Source: a virus. From it: a stretch of 64,000 nt of DNA. A program made the translations under genes and the position numbers. Below are positions 8,102 through 18,309 of the stretch, piece by piece. The notes beneath the pieces were generated by a model. The model did no database searches. It worked only from the letters and a program-made list of their open reading frames with translations, and had not been told where the DNA came from. The DNA is taken from IMG/VR virus record IMGVR_UViG_3300036944_001324, positions 124,001 through 188,000 of that record; one strand, written 5' to 3'. The stretch's first letter is position 1, and each line of letters starts with the position of its first letter.

Positions 8102-10687
8102 TCAAGCCGAGAGACTCACAGACGGAGACAAACTCACCAAGCCATTGGCGTAGTGAGCTACCACTTGGTACATGAACTGGTACTGGTGATGGGTCAGGTT
8201 CACAACCGTTGGCAGACTGTGAGGAAGAACAACCACGTAAGCTGGGTTCACGATGCTCTGTTGTCGAATAGGGTCAACCTCGAGCAAGTACTCGTAAGGT
8301 TTACAGATCTCAACCACGTCTTGCAAAGAGAAGCTGGGTTTGACAGGCAGCGTCAAACGTGCAAAACGAATGTCAAAGATCAGTTTGCACAAGAACGGAC
8401 TGAAGACCTGGTAGCGGTCAGGGATCGCGGTCAAGGGCCCACGATTGGTCTCTGGCAAACGTGGAGTGATGTAGTCACTCACACTCTTGTCGATGGTCTG
8501 TGCAATGGCGAGCAGCTCGTACGTGTCCTTTGCAATCTCCGGACGAAGCGGTACGTGCATGTCTTTGATCATGTACGGTGAGCCGTTGCTCGCGTGAGTG
8601 ATGGCGATCTGATTGCTTTCTTCACTGAACTCAACGTCTGCCTTGTTGACCAGTTTGCCGCGCGCAATGATGCGCTGCACCTTACCGTCGCGCAAGTCAA
8701 AGCGTTTGTTGTTCGAGAGCAAACCGTGCTCGATGTAACCAACGTCCCCTTCAGGATAGATGGTCATATCGCTGCGGCAGAAGCCTGCAAAGCGAATGTG
8801 GACTTGTTGCAAATCCGTTTCTGGATTGACAAGCCATTCCTTGGCAGTGATGTACACCGCACCGTTTTTGTAGAAGTAGTCCAGACCGTAGATCAAGCTG
8901 CGACCATTGAGGATCACATCGAGCTGACCGAGAGGGATGACAAGACGCCCCCAACCCGTTTGGCCGTTGTGGTTTTGCTGGGTTTGTAGGTTGATGACCA
9001 TCAACCCGTCAAGAGGTCGCACCGCGTGATCGACAGCGTAGAACGTCTTATCGGAACGCAGCGTTGGGTACGCTGTGGTCGAAGGACTGAGCCACGTGAA
9101 TACGCCGTTCACAATCGAGTACAGATTGGTTCCGGTAACGTCACGGGGGTTGGCTTGTAACACACCAGCCACTTTGGTCCGCAGGTAGACCTTGTAGTTG
9201 CGATCATTCTTGATGGTTGCGGTCGTAACACCGTGCACTTCATCAAGGGTCGATCCACCAATACCTGCGATGAACTCGACAAGGCGTGCGTTGTCGTTGT
9301 TCAGGTAGTAGCGATCACCCACGTAGTGGTGATGCCATCCAAGGAACAAACCATCGGCATCGTATTCGTAAGCTGTGCAACCGTGCATCAGCTTGAAGGG
9401 AACTTCGCAGTAAGGGTTTCCACCAATGTCCTTGGGAACGACTGGGGAATCCGCCAAGTACTTGGCCATGGCAAAATACCCGTATGCTTTTTCAACCAAG
9501 TCTGGTGTCACATCGCAAACGGGTGCACGCATCACTTCGGTGTAACCAGAAGCCTCCAGAACAGCGGCTCGCCACACATCCACGGTGGCGTCGATGCCCG
9601 TCATAGCGCGCTGCACTTGTTCATCAGCCATCTTGTACAGTTCATGCAGGCGACCATGCTCCCAGACGATCGGGCGGTCAAATCCAGCATGACGAATGGT
9701 TGCTGTGATGTACATGTTCTCCGTACCAGTCACGGGACCCATAGCAACCAGTTTACTCGCATGACGCTGAACATACGTCACAGCCAGAGCGTAGTCACGA
9801 TGGGTTACCTGCCGGATAGCGTCTTCGGCATTGTGGTGGAAGTACAAGTAGCTTGGGTTGACACCCAGACCAGAGATGTGAAAGTCCACATCGTCGTAGA
9901 AGTCGATGGTCGTAGGTCCGACACCGACGTAATGGAACAAGAATTTGCTCTTGTTATCCAGCGTGGAGTCAAACGTAGCCAAGTCTTTGATCTTGATCTT
10001 GTACTGGGCTTTTACCGAGCCATCCCACACGTACTCCAGGCTGTCACCAATGTTGATCAGACCAGCGTTGAGTGCTTCCTTCTTGATCCCGTTGTGGTAG
10101 AAAGAAAGAACACCAGGCGCTGGAGATTCAGCCAGCAGGCCGTTGTACTGGGAAATGAAGGTATCGCGAATCAGTGCGGACTCAGCAATAACCCCATGAA
10201 CCTGCACTTTGCGTGCGATGCTAGCGGACTCAGTGCGGTTCCAGAAAGCATTGGTGTAGACACGGACGTAAATCTTGTCACTGGCAAAGTTGACAGGAAT
10301 ACGGTTGTTGATGCGAACAGTAACTATCAGAGCGCCGGTTTGGGTGTACCGGTAGTAAGTGTCGTGACGCGGAAGCTCAACACCATCTACGTTGTAGATG
10401 TTGGCGATCAGGTTGCGGTCATTGCATGCATCCGCAAAAGAGATCCATTCAAAGGAGCGATGCAGGAGATTGAAAGCAATCGGATCAATACCACCAACGG
10501 TGTACACGTGCCACCGGCCAAAGTTGTCTGGTAGTTTGATCATGTCCCACATCACGCGAAACGATCGCATCACACCAGCAGAAGGTGTGAGACGTTGTGG
10601 CTGCAGTCGAAACTGCTGATCTTGGTCGATACCGCACCGAACATGTGTCAGTGCGTGATGACGCAAGAATGAGTAATCAGCCGTCAT
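8102..10687 (-). CDS. Large probable virion protein (861 aa)
   Basis: The largest protein in the window. Beta-rich throughout, with repeated aromatic-rich strands (GDRYYLNNDN, LDYFYKNGAVYITAKEW). Start at 10687 with GAGG about 13 bases upstream. Its size, beta content and place between the 553-aa gene and the sheath-proximal gene suggest a baseplate or tail component. The two products may be distantly related because both use similar beta-sandwich-like stretches, but I could not verify this. Confidence 0.75.
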   Translation of the reverse strand: MTADYSFLRHHALTHVRCGIDQDQQFRLQPQRLTPSAGVMRSFRVMWDMIKLPDNFGRWHVYTVGGIDPIAFNLLHRSFEWISFADACNDRNLIANIYNVDGVELPRHDTYYRYTQTGALIVTVRINNRIPVNFASDKIYVRVYTNAFWNRTESASIARKVQVHGVIAESALIRDTFISQYNGLLAESPAPGVLSFYHNGIKKEALNAGLINIGDSLEYVWDGSVKAQYKIKIKDLATFDSTLDNKSKFLFHYVGVGPTTIDFYDDVDFHISGLGVNPSYLYFHHNAEDAIRQVTHRDYALAVTYVQRHASKLVAMGPVTGTENMYITATIRHAGFDRPIVWEHGRLHELYKMADEQVQRAMTGIDATVDVWRAAVLEASGYTEVMRAPVCDVTPDLVEKAYGYFAMAKYLADSPVVPKDIGGNPYCEVPFKLMHGCTAYEYDADGLFLGWHHHYVGDRYYLNNDNARLVEFIAGIGGSTLDEVHGVTTATIKNDRNYKVYLRTKVAGVLQANPRDVTGTNLYSIVNGVFTWLSPSTTAYPTLRSDKTFYAVDHAVRPLDGLMVINLQTQQNHNGQTGWGRLVIPLGQLDVILNGRSLIYGLDYFYKNGAVYITAKEWLVNPETDLQQVHIRFAGFCRSDMTIYPEGDVGYIEHGLLSNNKRFDLRDGKVQRIIARGKLVNKADVEFSEESNQIAITHASNGSPYMIKDMHVPLRPEIAKDTYELLAIAQTIDKSVSDYITPRLPETNRGPLTAIPDRYQVFSPFLCKLIFDIRFARLTLPVKPSFSLQDVVEICKPYEYLLEVDPIRQQSIVNPAYVVVLPHSLPTVVNLTHHQYQFMYQVVAHYANGLVSLSPSVSLSA

Positions 10688-10832
10688 GTTGGAGAAAACC
10701 TCAGAAAGAAAACAAAGGGTACTTCAACCTGTTATTAGAGCAGGCGACACAAAGCACAGGACAAGCCTGTACAGCGTGATATAAACGCTGCAAAGGACCT
10801 GCCCTGTGTTGAGGTTGAAGTAAACGAAACGA

Positions 10833-11801
10833 TCAGGAACCGTAGAGAGTGCGGTGGATGGTACGGATGAAGTCTTGTTCACCCTTAGGTCCTTTGTAGA
10901 TCTCGGTGACGCGTGTGAACGCAGCCATCTTGTACCCACGTTGACCAAACGAAGCGTAGATCATGGCAAGGAACGTTGGAGGGTGCTCCAGCGCTACACA
11001 AGCCACTTCTTTGCCACCGAGACCAAACCAAGTACCGGAGATGACGGTATTGAGAAGGCCAACGTTGAAGTTTTCAAACCGTGGGTTTTCCATAACCGTC
11101 ACGATCTTGTTCACGAAGTCCGTCACGTCTTCGATGTAGCCAACCCGCTCCATCAAGCTGGCGGTTTCATCAGCCGGTGCTTTGGCGGCCTTGGCGATGA
11201 TCACGGCCAAGCGGTTGATCTCGTCGTCACGGAACTCGCTCTTATCGATGAAGAGACAGTGGTAGAAGAAAGCTGCCAAGATGCGAAGGCGCATCATGTC
11301 ACCAAGGTCCAGGCCCAGACGTTGGGAGACAGTCTGGGAAATCCACGAAGCGTAGATGGATTGGGCGATCGGGGAGATGTTGCGAAGAGCAACAGGGCCC
11401 TGGGTCAGCCAGATGGAACCCAGGCCGATACGGGCTTGGAGGAATTCGAACTCCATCACGTTGGCGATGTAAGGCACACCATCACGACCAGCACGCATGA
11501 ACGAGCGTGCATCACCCACCAAGTAGTTACCACCTGCCATGCCCTTGCCCGTAGGCATTTCTACCGGGATAGGGTGATAGAAGATGGGAAGAGCTTCTTG
11601 GGCGGTGCTACCCGGTGCGATGATGGAAGGAAGATAACCGCCTTCTGCATCACCCACTTTGAAGCTCAGGTGAAGATGTGCGTTGCGATTCATGGAAAGC
11701 GTACTGTCACGCACTTGCAATTCCTGCAGTGCTTCTCGCAGCTGGGTAACGATCAGACGCTTACCCAAGAAGGTGTCAAAAGTGGTTTTGAAGATAGACA
11801 T
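10833..11801 (-). CDS. Probable tail or baseplate-associated protein (322 aa)
   Basis: Start set at ATG 11801 (MSIFKTTFDTFLGKRLIV); the frame extends upstream only through a TTG. Mostly helical, with a conserved-looking middle (PVALRNISPIAQSIYASWIS) and no membrane segment. It is the first gene of the minus-strand block, divergent from the sheath gene. A virion role is inferred from position. Confidence 0.72.
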   Translation of the reverse strand: MSIFKTTFDTFLGKRLIVTQLREALQELQVRDSTLSMNRNAHLHLSFKVGDAEGGYLPSIIAPGSTAQEALPIFYHPIPVEMPTGKGMAGGNYLVGDARSFMRAGRDGVPYIANVMEFEFLQARIGLGSIWLTQGPVALRNISPIAQSIYASWISQTVSQRLGLDLGDMMRLRILAAFFYHCLFIDKSEFRDDEINRLAVIIAKAAKAPADETASLMERVGYIEDVTDFVNKIVTVMENPRFENFNVGLLNTVISGTWFGLGGKEVACVALEHPPTFLAMIYASFGQRGYKMAAFTRVTEIYKGPKGEQDFIRTIHRTLYGS

Positions 11802-12262
11802 AAAGACTGCAGTTGTTCTTGAAGATGAAAACGGAAAAACACAAGTGTTCAAACGTCGATCACCAACACAGCTATACCCGATTAGGAATGCTATGCAGGT
11901 TTCTACGAAATACTTATGATTCAGACAATTTAGGCCATTTTATTATGCGCCTGATTTTGTCAGGTCATGACCAGCACATGATTTCCAACCCCCTATAAAA
12001 GAAGCTTGGGGACTTATATCTGCACGACCAAAGGCAGATCATGGATAAAACCTTCTGACAGACACTTGTTTCTTACAGCAGTTGCTAATAGCGATTGCGC
12101 GGAGGTGAGTGGATGCTCAAGGGGCGTGCTTCTCGTAACCTGGTGTTATCTGAAGGGGGTACGCAACAGGTCAAGGAATTCGTTCCGATCCCTCATCCGC
12201 CGACCATCCGTTCTTTCTTTTTCAATTTCCATCTTTCTTTCTGCTTTCGTTAGGAGCAATAC
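11802..12262. other. 461-base divergent control region
   Basis: Separates the minus-strand virion block from the sheath operon. It contains AT-rich stretches near 11900-11945 (AATTTAGGCCATTTTATTATG), CCCTATAAAAG near 11991 and a GC-richer segment at 12090-12170. I see no tRNA cloverleaf and no believable gene; the 86-codon frame at 12006 lacks a ribosome site. Promoters for both directions should lie here, but none can be fixed. Confidence 0.45.
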
Positions 12263-14377
12263 ATGAGCAACACGATCGTCAATGGAGCCCCGCAGTTTAA
12301 CCCGCTGGGCACCAAAGATGTCAGCACACGCCCCCTGGTGCGCCAGCGCGAGAGTCGTCCGACTCACCTGCCGAAGATCTTCTTCTATGCACGTCGTGGT
12401 CCCACGACGGACCAATTGGTCGGTGACGGTTCGCTCACAGCGCTGTACCACACGGACACGTTCGACTACCGCAAGAAGTGGGCCAACCACGCTACGGTGT
12501 TCGTCAACGGCATCAAGTCCAAGGGCAACGCTGTCATGGCCAAGCGGGTGATCCCCACCGACGCTGGTCCTATTTCCAACGTCCTGATCAGCCTGGAAGT
12601 TCTGGAGCTGCCTGACCAGCCCGACTACGAACGCGAACTCGACGGCTCCATCAAGCTTGATGGCGTCACTGGCAACCCCATCCCCACCGGCGCGACCCAC
12701 ATCGGTCACGAAGTCCGCTGGGTGGCCTCGCACGCTGCAACCCACGTTGCTGCAGATACCTTCGGCGCTGCAACCATCACGGAAGGCACGCTGGTTGACC
12801 CCAGCGATCCGCTCAACAAGAGCTCGATCTACCCAATCCTGCAACTGCGTGAAACCTCCATCGGTGAAGACGGCAACCTGACGGGCGTTCGTCTGTGGGC
12901 ACCTACCGTTTCGTCCGTGGGTGAAAAGTTCGATACGCGTCTGCTGTCGCGCATCAAGGCTTACCCCTTCCGCCTGCAACTGCTGCGTCGCTCCGAAGGC
13001 ACCGGCGTGGTGCGCCCTGTGGAAGCACTCGATGGTTCGCAATCCATCCTGAGCACCTGGCCTACCGGCAAGATCGACCCAGCTACCGACGCGCAACTGT
13101 CCATCGGCGAAATCCTGCTGAACAAGTTCAACCGCGTGAACCACTCGCTGCTGCCCGATGTGATCGGCAACGTTGGCAACGTGCATGTGTACCAGTCGAA
13201 CATCAACACGCTGGTGGCCAAGTTCGCTGCTGCTGAAAAGGCCTTCATCACTGCCAACCCCGGCATCGATGTGGACACCGACTTCGCAATGGTTGCCGGT
13301 GAAGACCACCTGTTCAACTTCTTGGGCGGCACGACCTACAACGGTTACCCCTACCACACGTACAAGATCGTGGCCGGTGTCAACGGCCTGCGCATGGGTC
13401 CTCAATCGGCGATCGATTTCGCTGGTGGCTCTGACGGCACCATGAGCAACGCTGCTTTCGCCGCTCTGGTGGAAGACGAGATGTCGCAATACGCAGATCG
13501 CAACAGCGAATTGATGGACGACGCCTACCACATCGAAAGCGTGTTCTACGACAGCGGCTTCCCGCTGGCGACCAAGTACAAGCTGCTGGACTTCCTGGCT
13601 ATCCGCAAGGACTTGGCTGTGGCTCTGTCGACCTACGAAGTGGGCACTCCCAAGCGTACCGCTGGTGAGGACAACGCAACGGCTGTGGCTTTGCGCGCTC
13701 GCGCTCAGCTCTATCCTGAATCCGATACGTTCGGCACAGGTGTGATGCGTGTGTACATCCAAGGTCGCTCCGGTCGCCTCATCAACTCGCCTTACAAGGA
13801 ACGCGTGCCGGTCCTGTACGAAGTGGCCACCAAGTGCGCCGACTACATGGGCGCTGCCAACGGTATCTGGAAGGCTGGCAAGAACTTCACGGGCTACCCT
13901 GGTCACATGATCACGGAACTGGAAGACATCGATGTTGTGTTCACGCCTGTGGACCAACGCGTGCTCGACTGGGACACGGGTCTGAACTGGGTGATGCGTT
14001 TTGGCCGCACGGGCTACTACATCCCTGCGTTCAAGACCGTCTACGAAGACGACACCTCGGTGCTCAACAGCTGGGCTACCGTGCTGGCGATCTGCGAAAT
14101 CAACAAGGTCTGCCAAGCTGTGCATCGTCGCTACAGCGGCGTGGACTACCTCTCGAACGCCGAACTGGCTGATCGCGTGGATCGTGAGATCGCTGCTGAT
14201 CTGGAAGGCCGTTTCGATGGTCGCTTCTTCCTGCAAGTGCAAACCACCTTCACTGACCTGGACGTGGCTCGCAACTTCAGCTGGACCACCGCTGTTCGCA
14301 TCGGCGCTTCCGGCACCAAGACGGTCATGACGGCGTACGTGGAAGCGTACCGCCGTGAAGACCTGGAAACGCAGTAA
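12263..14377 (+). CDS. Contractile tail sheath protein (phiKZ gp29-like)
   Basis: 704 aa, the length usual for phiKZ-type sheaths. ATG preceded by TTAGGAGC. The N-terminal part carries the handshake-type region and variable domains. The C-terminal portion (about 545-700), with DVVFTPVDQRVLDW, WATVLAICEINKVCQAVH and TVMTAYVEAYRRED, resembles the conserved sheath C-terminal domain. Directly followed by the tube gene, the standard sheath-tube order in myophages. Codon use is strongly biased, as expected for a major virion protein. Confidence 0.85.
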   Translation: MSNTIVNGAPQFNPLGTKDVSTRPLVRQRESRPTHLPKIFFYARRGPTTDQLVGDGSLTALYHTDTFDYRKKWANHATVFVNGIKSKGNAVMAKRVIPTDAGPISNVLISLEVLELPDQPDYERELDGSIKLDGVTGNPIPTGATHIGHEVRWVASHAATHVAADTFGAATITEGTLVDPSDPLNKSSIYPILQLRETSIGEDGNLTGVRLWAPTVSSVGEKFDTRLLSRIKAYPFRLQLLRRSEGTGVVRPVEALDGSQSILSTWPTGKIDPATDAQLSIGEILLNKFNRVNHSLLPDVIGNVGNVHVYQSNINTLVAKFAAAEKAFITANPGIDVDTDFAMVAGEDHLFNFLGGTTYNGYPYHTYKIVAGVNGLRMGPQSAIDFAGGSDGTMSNAAFAALVEDEMSQYADRNSELMDDAYHIESVFYDSGFPLATKYKLLDFLAIRKDLAVALSTYEVGTPKRTAGEDNATAVALRARAQLYPESDTFGTGVMRVYIQGRSGRLINSPYKERVPVLYEVATKCADYMGAANGIWKAGKNFTGYPGHMITELEDIDVVFTPVDQRVLDWDTGLNWVMRFGRTGYYIPAFKTVYEDDTSVLNSWATVLAICEINKVCQAVHRRYSGVDYLSNAELADRVDREIAADLEGRFDGRFFLQVQTTFTDLDVARNFSWTTAVRIGASGTKTVMTAYVEAYRREDLETQ

Positions 14378-14401
14378 GCGTTTTCTGGTGAGTAGTTGAG
14401 A

Positions 14402-14436
14402 TAGGGGTGGGCTGGCTTGTGCTGGCCCGCCTCTTG
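14402..14436 (+). other. Hairpin between sheath and tube genes
   Basis: GGTGGGCTGGC / GCTGGCCCGCC around a TTGT loop in the 99-base gap. It has no clean T-tract, so it may stabilise the mRNA 3' end or tune tube expression rather than fully terminate. Confidence 0.45.
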
Positions 14437-14476
14437 ACCTTGTTGAATTCTTTTTCTTTTCTTTGAAAGCTCGAAC

Positions 14477-15346
14477 ATGACGATTACCGTGCAAGAACGC
14501 CTGATGCAAGGGCGTGCTTTCGCGCAAGGCTATCAGCACCCGATGCTTGACCCCACCTTCGGCGGTCAGCTCGGTTTCGCGCCTGACCTGCGCTACTGGG
14601 TGAACAACGCGAACTACGTTCAGCGCAACCTCATCCCGATCCTGGTGGAAGCCCCACGCTTCTTCCAGTACCTGAGCAACCCCGACAAGTGGCGCGATGC
14701 TTTGCGCGCCATGGTGGAGCTGCACCCCCGCACCATCGAAGGCCTGAACTCCACGCTGACGGTGGACGTCGACTCCACTCCTGTGGGTGGCGCTGGTGAA
14801 ATCCAGCAAGAATTCACCAACGTGACCCGTGCGCGTTCGGAGCCTTCTTTCACCTGGGACGAAAAGTACGGTCGCCCCTTCGGCACCATGCTGGAGAACT
14901 GGATCACCCAAGGCATGATGGACCCCGCTACCAAGGTGGCGAACATCGGTACCCTGGCTGGCCAGCGCCCCAACGACATGCTGCCCGACCAGTACGCCAT
15001 GACCATGCTCTTCATCGAGCCTGATCCGATGCACCGTCACGTGCTCAAGGCCTGGCTGATCACGAACATGTTCCCACAAGGCACTGGTGACATCACCGGC
15101 CGCCGTGACATCACGAGCCCTCTGCCTCTGCAGCAGATCAACGTGACGTTCTCCGCTCTCACGCAAGTGGGCGCTGGTGTGAACGCTGTGGCACAGGCCG
15201 TGCTCGATGGCATCAACATCACCAACGCGAACCCCAACCTGCGCGCTGCCTTCATCCAGGAAATCGCTCCTGACGTGATGGCTACCCGTAACGGCTACGG
15301 TGTCCAGACCCAAGAGATGGGTGACACCGCGATCAACATCGGTTGA
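14477..15346 (+). CDS. Tail tube protein (phiKZ gp30-like)
   Basis: 289 aa, immediately after the sheath gene and with the same biased codons. The sequence has the mixed beta/loop layout of a tube subunit, including a strand pair near TLTVDVDSTPVGGAGEIQQEF and a C-terminal segment ending MGDTAINIG. The assignment rests on size, order and expression signature. Confidence 0.78.
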   Translation: MTITVQERLMQGRAFAQGYQHPMLDPTFGGQLGFAPDLRYWVNNANYVQRNLIPILVEAPRFFQYLSNPDKWRDALRAMVELHPRTIEGLNSTLTVDVDSTPVGGAGEIQQEFTNVTRARSEPSFTWDEKYGRPFGTMLENWITQGMMDPATKVANIGTLAGQRPNDMLPDQYAMTMLFIEPDPMHRHVLKAWLITNMFPQGTGDITGRRDITSPLPLQQINVTFSALTQVGAGVNAVAQAVLDGINITNANPNLRAAFIQEIAPDVMATRNGYGVQTQEMGDTAINIG

Positions 15347-15373
15347 TCGACAAGGCGTCATAAACGCATCAGA

Positions 15374-15442
15374 AGCCCTCCAGAAGCCACTCAATAAGCC
15401 TTACCAAGGCCATGGGTGCTCTGGGGGGTTTTATGCCGTCTA
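15374..15442 (+). terminator. Terminator after the tube gene
   Basis: CCCTCCAG and CTGGGGGG arms around a long structured loop, followed by TTTTATGCCGTC. Confidence 0.65.
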
Positions 15443-15602
15443 TGGAGTTTTAACGAAGAGTATCTTGTGAGCCAATCTCCATTGCAGGGACAGCCAGCGT
15501 AACCAGTCGTTGCCGTTCTTTTGGGAATTGAAAATTCCGGCAGGTATGTTGAATCCAAAACGCATATCTACCCTACAACTAACCTTTCGTTAAAAATCTG
15601 CT

Positions 15603-17831
15603 ATGATTTTATTTCGTGATGAGTGGCAACGTTACGCAGCCATCCCCGACTTAGAGACTAAGAACAGATCGTTTATTCACATGGCGCGGGTGCTCAAGGC
15701 ACTTGGCGTTAAAAACCATCTGTTTCACCTGGCTCTGTACAACCCGTATTTGCGGGAAGTCGATCCACATTCTCCAACGATCTCTCCTGAAGAGATCTTG
15801 ATGGTGATTGAAGAATGCCGAATTAACTTCTGGTACTTCGTGCGTGAGGTTGCAAGAGCCCCCGGTCAGTCCGGCGCGCCTGCACGACCTCTTGAAGCTA
15901 ACCGTGGTAACTTAGCCCTCTTTTGGTGCTTCTTTAACCACGTGATGACAACGCTGATCCAGATCCGTCAAACGGGTAAGAGTTTCAACACTGACGTCTT
16001 GGGTGCTTATCTGCTTGAGATCCGTTGCACAGATACGCAGATCAACTTGCTCACGAAGGATGAAACCCTTCGCCGTGCTAACATCCAGCGTCTGAAGGAC
16101 ATCATGGGTGTGCTCCCACCATACCTGGACTCGCGGACCAAACGGGATGCGAACAACACAGAACTGATCACTGTGAAGGAACGCGGTAACCTTTACCAAG
16201 GTCACCTTCCTCAGGCATCTGAAAAGCTCGCTGGTAACGTGGGTCGTGGTTTGACTTCCCCCATCTTCTTCGTGGATGAAGGACCGTTCCAGCCCAACAT
16301 TCAAGAAGCTCTTCCAGCTGCTTTGGCCGCTGGTGGTGCTGCTCGTGAAATTGCTGATGAAGCAGGCGAGCCCTATGGCACTATCCTCACTACAACTGCC
16401 GGTAAGAAGGACACGAAAGAAGGCAAGTACTTCTTCAACCTTATCTCCGGTATGGCTGAGTGGTCCGAGGCTTTCTACGATGCCAAGGATCGTGAGGATC
16501 TGGAGAAGATCCTGCGCCGCTCTGGTCGTGATGGTGAGTACCGCGTAAACATCACGATGAATCACCAACAACTCGGTAAGACCGATGAATGGCTCGCTAC
16601 CAAGCTGGGTGAGTCGGTCTCCACTGGTGACAAAGCTGACCGAGATTACTTTAACCGCTGGACTTCTGGTACGGCTACCAACCCGCTGAACATCCAGACG
16701 CTGGAGAAAATCCGTGCGTCGCAGCGTGAGCCTCAGCATGCTGAGATCTGCAACCCCGGTGGGTACGTGGTTCGCTGGCATGTTCCTGAGAACCAGATCG
16801 AAGCTCGTATGAACTCGAGCAAGTACATCGTTGTTTTCGATACGTCCGAAGCCTCTGGCGGGGACGATATCTCCATGCGGGTTACAGACATCCACACGGG
16901 CGATATGGTTGCTGCAGGCACGTACAACGACACCAACATCATCACGTTCAGCGAATGGGTAGCTACGTGGCTCACGCGGTGGGAAACGACTACCATGCTG
17001 ATCGAGCGACGCTCTACCGGTGTTGCGGTGATTGACATGCTGCTGTTGATCTTGCCGGGTAAGAACATCGATCCTTTCAAGCGTATTTTCAATCGCATCG
17101 TTAACGAACACGATGAGATGCCGGACCGCTACAAGGAAATATCTGTCCCTATGTGGCGCCGTGATGGTGACATCTACGTTCGCAATAAGAAGGCGTTTGG
17201 TTTTGCTACGTCTTCATCGGGTCTCACTAGCCGTGCAGAGCTCTACGGCTCCACCCTGCATTCCGCAGCCAAACAAGTGGGTCACTTGGTGGCAGATAAA
17301 ACTACCATCGATCAGGTAGCAAGTTTGATCATCAAGAACGGTCGGGTAGATCACCCTGCTGGAGAACACGATGACATGGTGATCGGCTGGATTCTTACCC
17401 ACTGGTTCATGACCAAGGCAAAGAATCTTCAGCATTACGACATCGTACCTAGCAACATCCTGAAGGACTTGCGCCAGACACAAACTGCTGACCCAGTGGA
17501 CCTGTACAAAATCTCGGTACAAATGAAACTGCGTGAACGCATCGAGGAAGTTTCGCAAGCTTTCCAACGGGAAAACGACGACTTCATCTCTCGCCGTTAT
17601 GAACAAGAACTTCGTTATCTGTACAGTCGTCTTGAGCTGCAAGAAAACGAGAAGATCACGCTCGATGAGTTGATCGCTAAGACCAAGGAAGATAAGCTGC
17701 GCAAGCGTATCGATCGAGGTCTTGATAGTTCTGGACATAGAGACACTCACGAACGTGAACGTAAGTTCATTCAACGCATCGGTCATGGTCAACAATTCCA
17801 ATCGGCTTTGTTCGGTGGTTGGTCTCGTTAA
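15603..17831 (+). CDS. Large terminase subunit, TerL (phiKZ gp25-like)
   Basis: DNA-packaging ATPase and nuclease. Seen: Walker A-like RQTGKS (122-127), Walker B IFFVDEG (Asp225-Glu226), a motif III-like TTTAGK near 260, and an RNase H-type nuclease with VVFDTSEASGGDD (Asp413) and GEHDDMVIGW (Asp590-Asp591). The 742 aa length fits phiKZ-type TerL. Expressed after its own 256-base gap and ending at a bidirectional terminator. No small terminase subunit was recognised in the window. Confidence 0.92.
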   Translation: MILFRDEWQRYAAIPDLETKNRSFIHMARVLKALGVKNHLFHLALYNPYLREVDPHSPTISPEEILMVIEECRINFWYFVREVARAPGQSGAPARPLEANRGNLALFWCFFNHVMTTLIQIRQTGKSFNTDVLGAYLLEIRCTDTQINLLTKDETLRRANIQRLKDIMGVLPPYLDSRTKRDANNTELITVKERGNLYQGHLPQASEKLAGNVGRGLTSPIFFVDEGPFQPNIQEALPAALAAGGAAREIADEAGEPYGTILTTTAGKKDTKEGKYFFNLISGMAEWSEAFYDAKDREDLEKILRRSGRDGEYRVNITMNHQQLGKTDEWLATKLGESVSTGDKADRDYFNRWTSGTATNPLNIQTLEKIRASQREPQHAEICNPGGYVVRWHVPENQIEARMNSSKYIVVFDTSEASGGDDISMRVTDIHTGDMVAAGTYNDTNIITFSEWVATWLTRWETTTMLIERRSTGVAVIDMLLLILPGKNIDPFKRIFNRIVNEHDEMPDRYKEISVPMWRRDGDIYVRNKKAFGFATSSSGLTSRAELYGSTLHSAAKQVGHLVADKTTIDQVASLIIKNGRVDHPAGEHDDMVIGWILTHWFMTKAKNLQHYDIVPSNILKDLRQTQTADPVDLYKISVQMKLRERIEEVSQAFQRENDDFISRRYEQELRYLYSRLELQENEKITLDELIAKTKEDKLRKRIDRGLDSSGHRDTHERERKFIQRIGHGQQFQSALFGGWSR

Positions 17832-17839
17832 CTAGACGT

Positions 17840-17883
17840 ACGGCATAAAGCCCTACCCAAAACGGGTAGGGCTTTTATGTTGT
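17840..17883 (+). terminator. Bidirectional terminator between convergent genes
   Basis: GGCATAAAGCCCTACCC pairs with GGGTAGGGCTTTTATG. Sits between TerL and the minus-strand block. Confidence 0.85.
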
Positions 17884-17891
17884 TTGCTTCT

Positions 17892-18269
17892 TCAATCGTT
17901 CAAACCACGCATGGCTAGAAAATCCAGATAGAAGTTACTTGCGTTGTACAAGGCCATAGCAGACGGTTGGTCTGCTTTTCCATCGTACGGCAAATGCAGA
18001 TACTGGCTGCAGACTCGCTGGAGTTTCTCTGGCGCGTCACCTCTGAGCTCAGTGCTGAGCTTGATGACGTGATCACGGCTGTTAGGAACCCACCACCGCT
18101 TATAAACCTTGGTATAGGTATTGATCTCGTAGAAAATCTCCAGATCAAATCCCCCGCCTTTTAACTGCAGTAGTTTTTTCTTCTCAGCGCTGCCTGGTTC
18201 GTGAATGTGAGTGTTGTAGGGTCCTAGGAGGAAATGAACTACGTGGACATAAAGCTGAGATAAGAACAT
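17892..18269 (-). CDS. Unknown 125-aa protein
   Basis: Last gene of a minus-strand block of four, 40 bases after the 18310 gene. Mixed alpha/beta with basic and aromatic residues (KVYKRWWVPNSRDHVIKL). No recognised domain and a weak ribosome site, so the start is uncertain. Confidence 0.6.
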   Translation of the reverse strand: MFLSQLYVHVVHFLLGPYNTHIHEPGSAEKKKLLQLKGGGFDLEIFYEINTYTKVYKRWWVPNSRDHVIKLSTELRGDAPEKLQRVCSQYLHLPYDGKADQPSAMALYNASNFYLDFLAMRGLND

Positions 18270-18309
18270 GGCTGTATGGTAAATGGCTAAGGATTTAACC
18301 TTCGGCTAC

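Noticed and set aside
6385-8175. A 596-codon plus-strand frame over the 553-aa minus-strand gene
   Set aside because: The minus-strand product has normal protein composition and fits the operon; the plus frame does not.
9233-10534. A 433-codon plus-strand frame over the 861-aa gene
   Set aside because: Antisense shadow without a ribosome site, inside a clear minus-strand gene.
12006-12266. An 86-codon frame in the sheath leader
   Set aside because: No ribosome site, Arg/Ser-rich random-looking product, and it overlaps the sheath start.
12146-15394. A 1082-codon minus-strand open frame opposite sheath and tube
   Set aside because: It is the shadow of strongly codon-biased plus-strand genes, has no ribosome site, and its translation is low-complexity His/Val/Arg-rich text typical of antisense frames.
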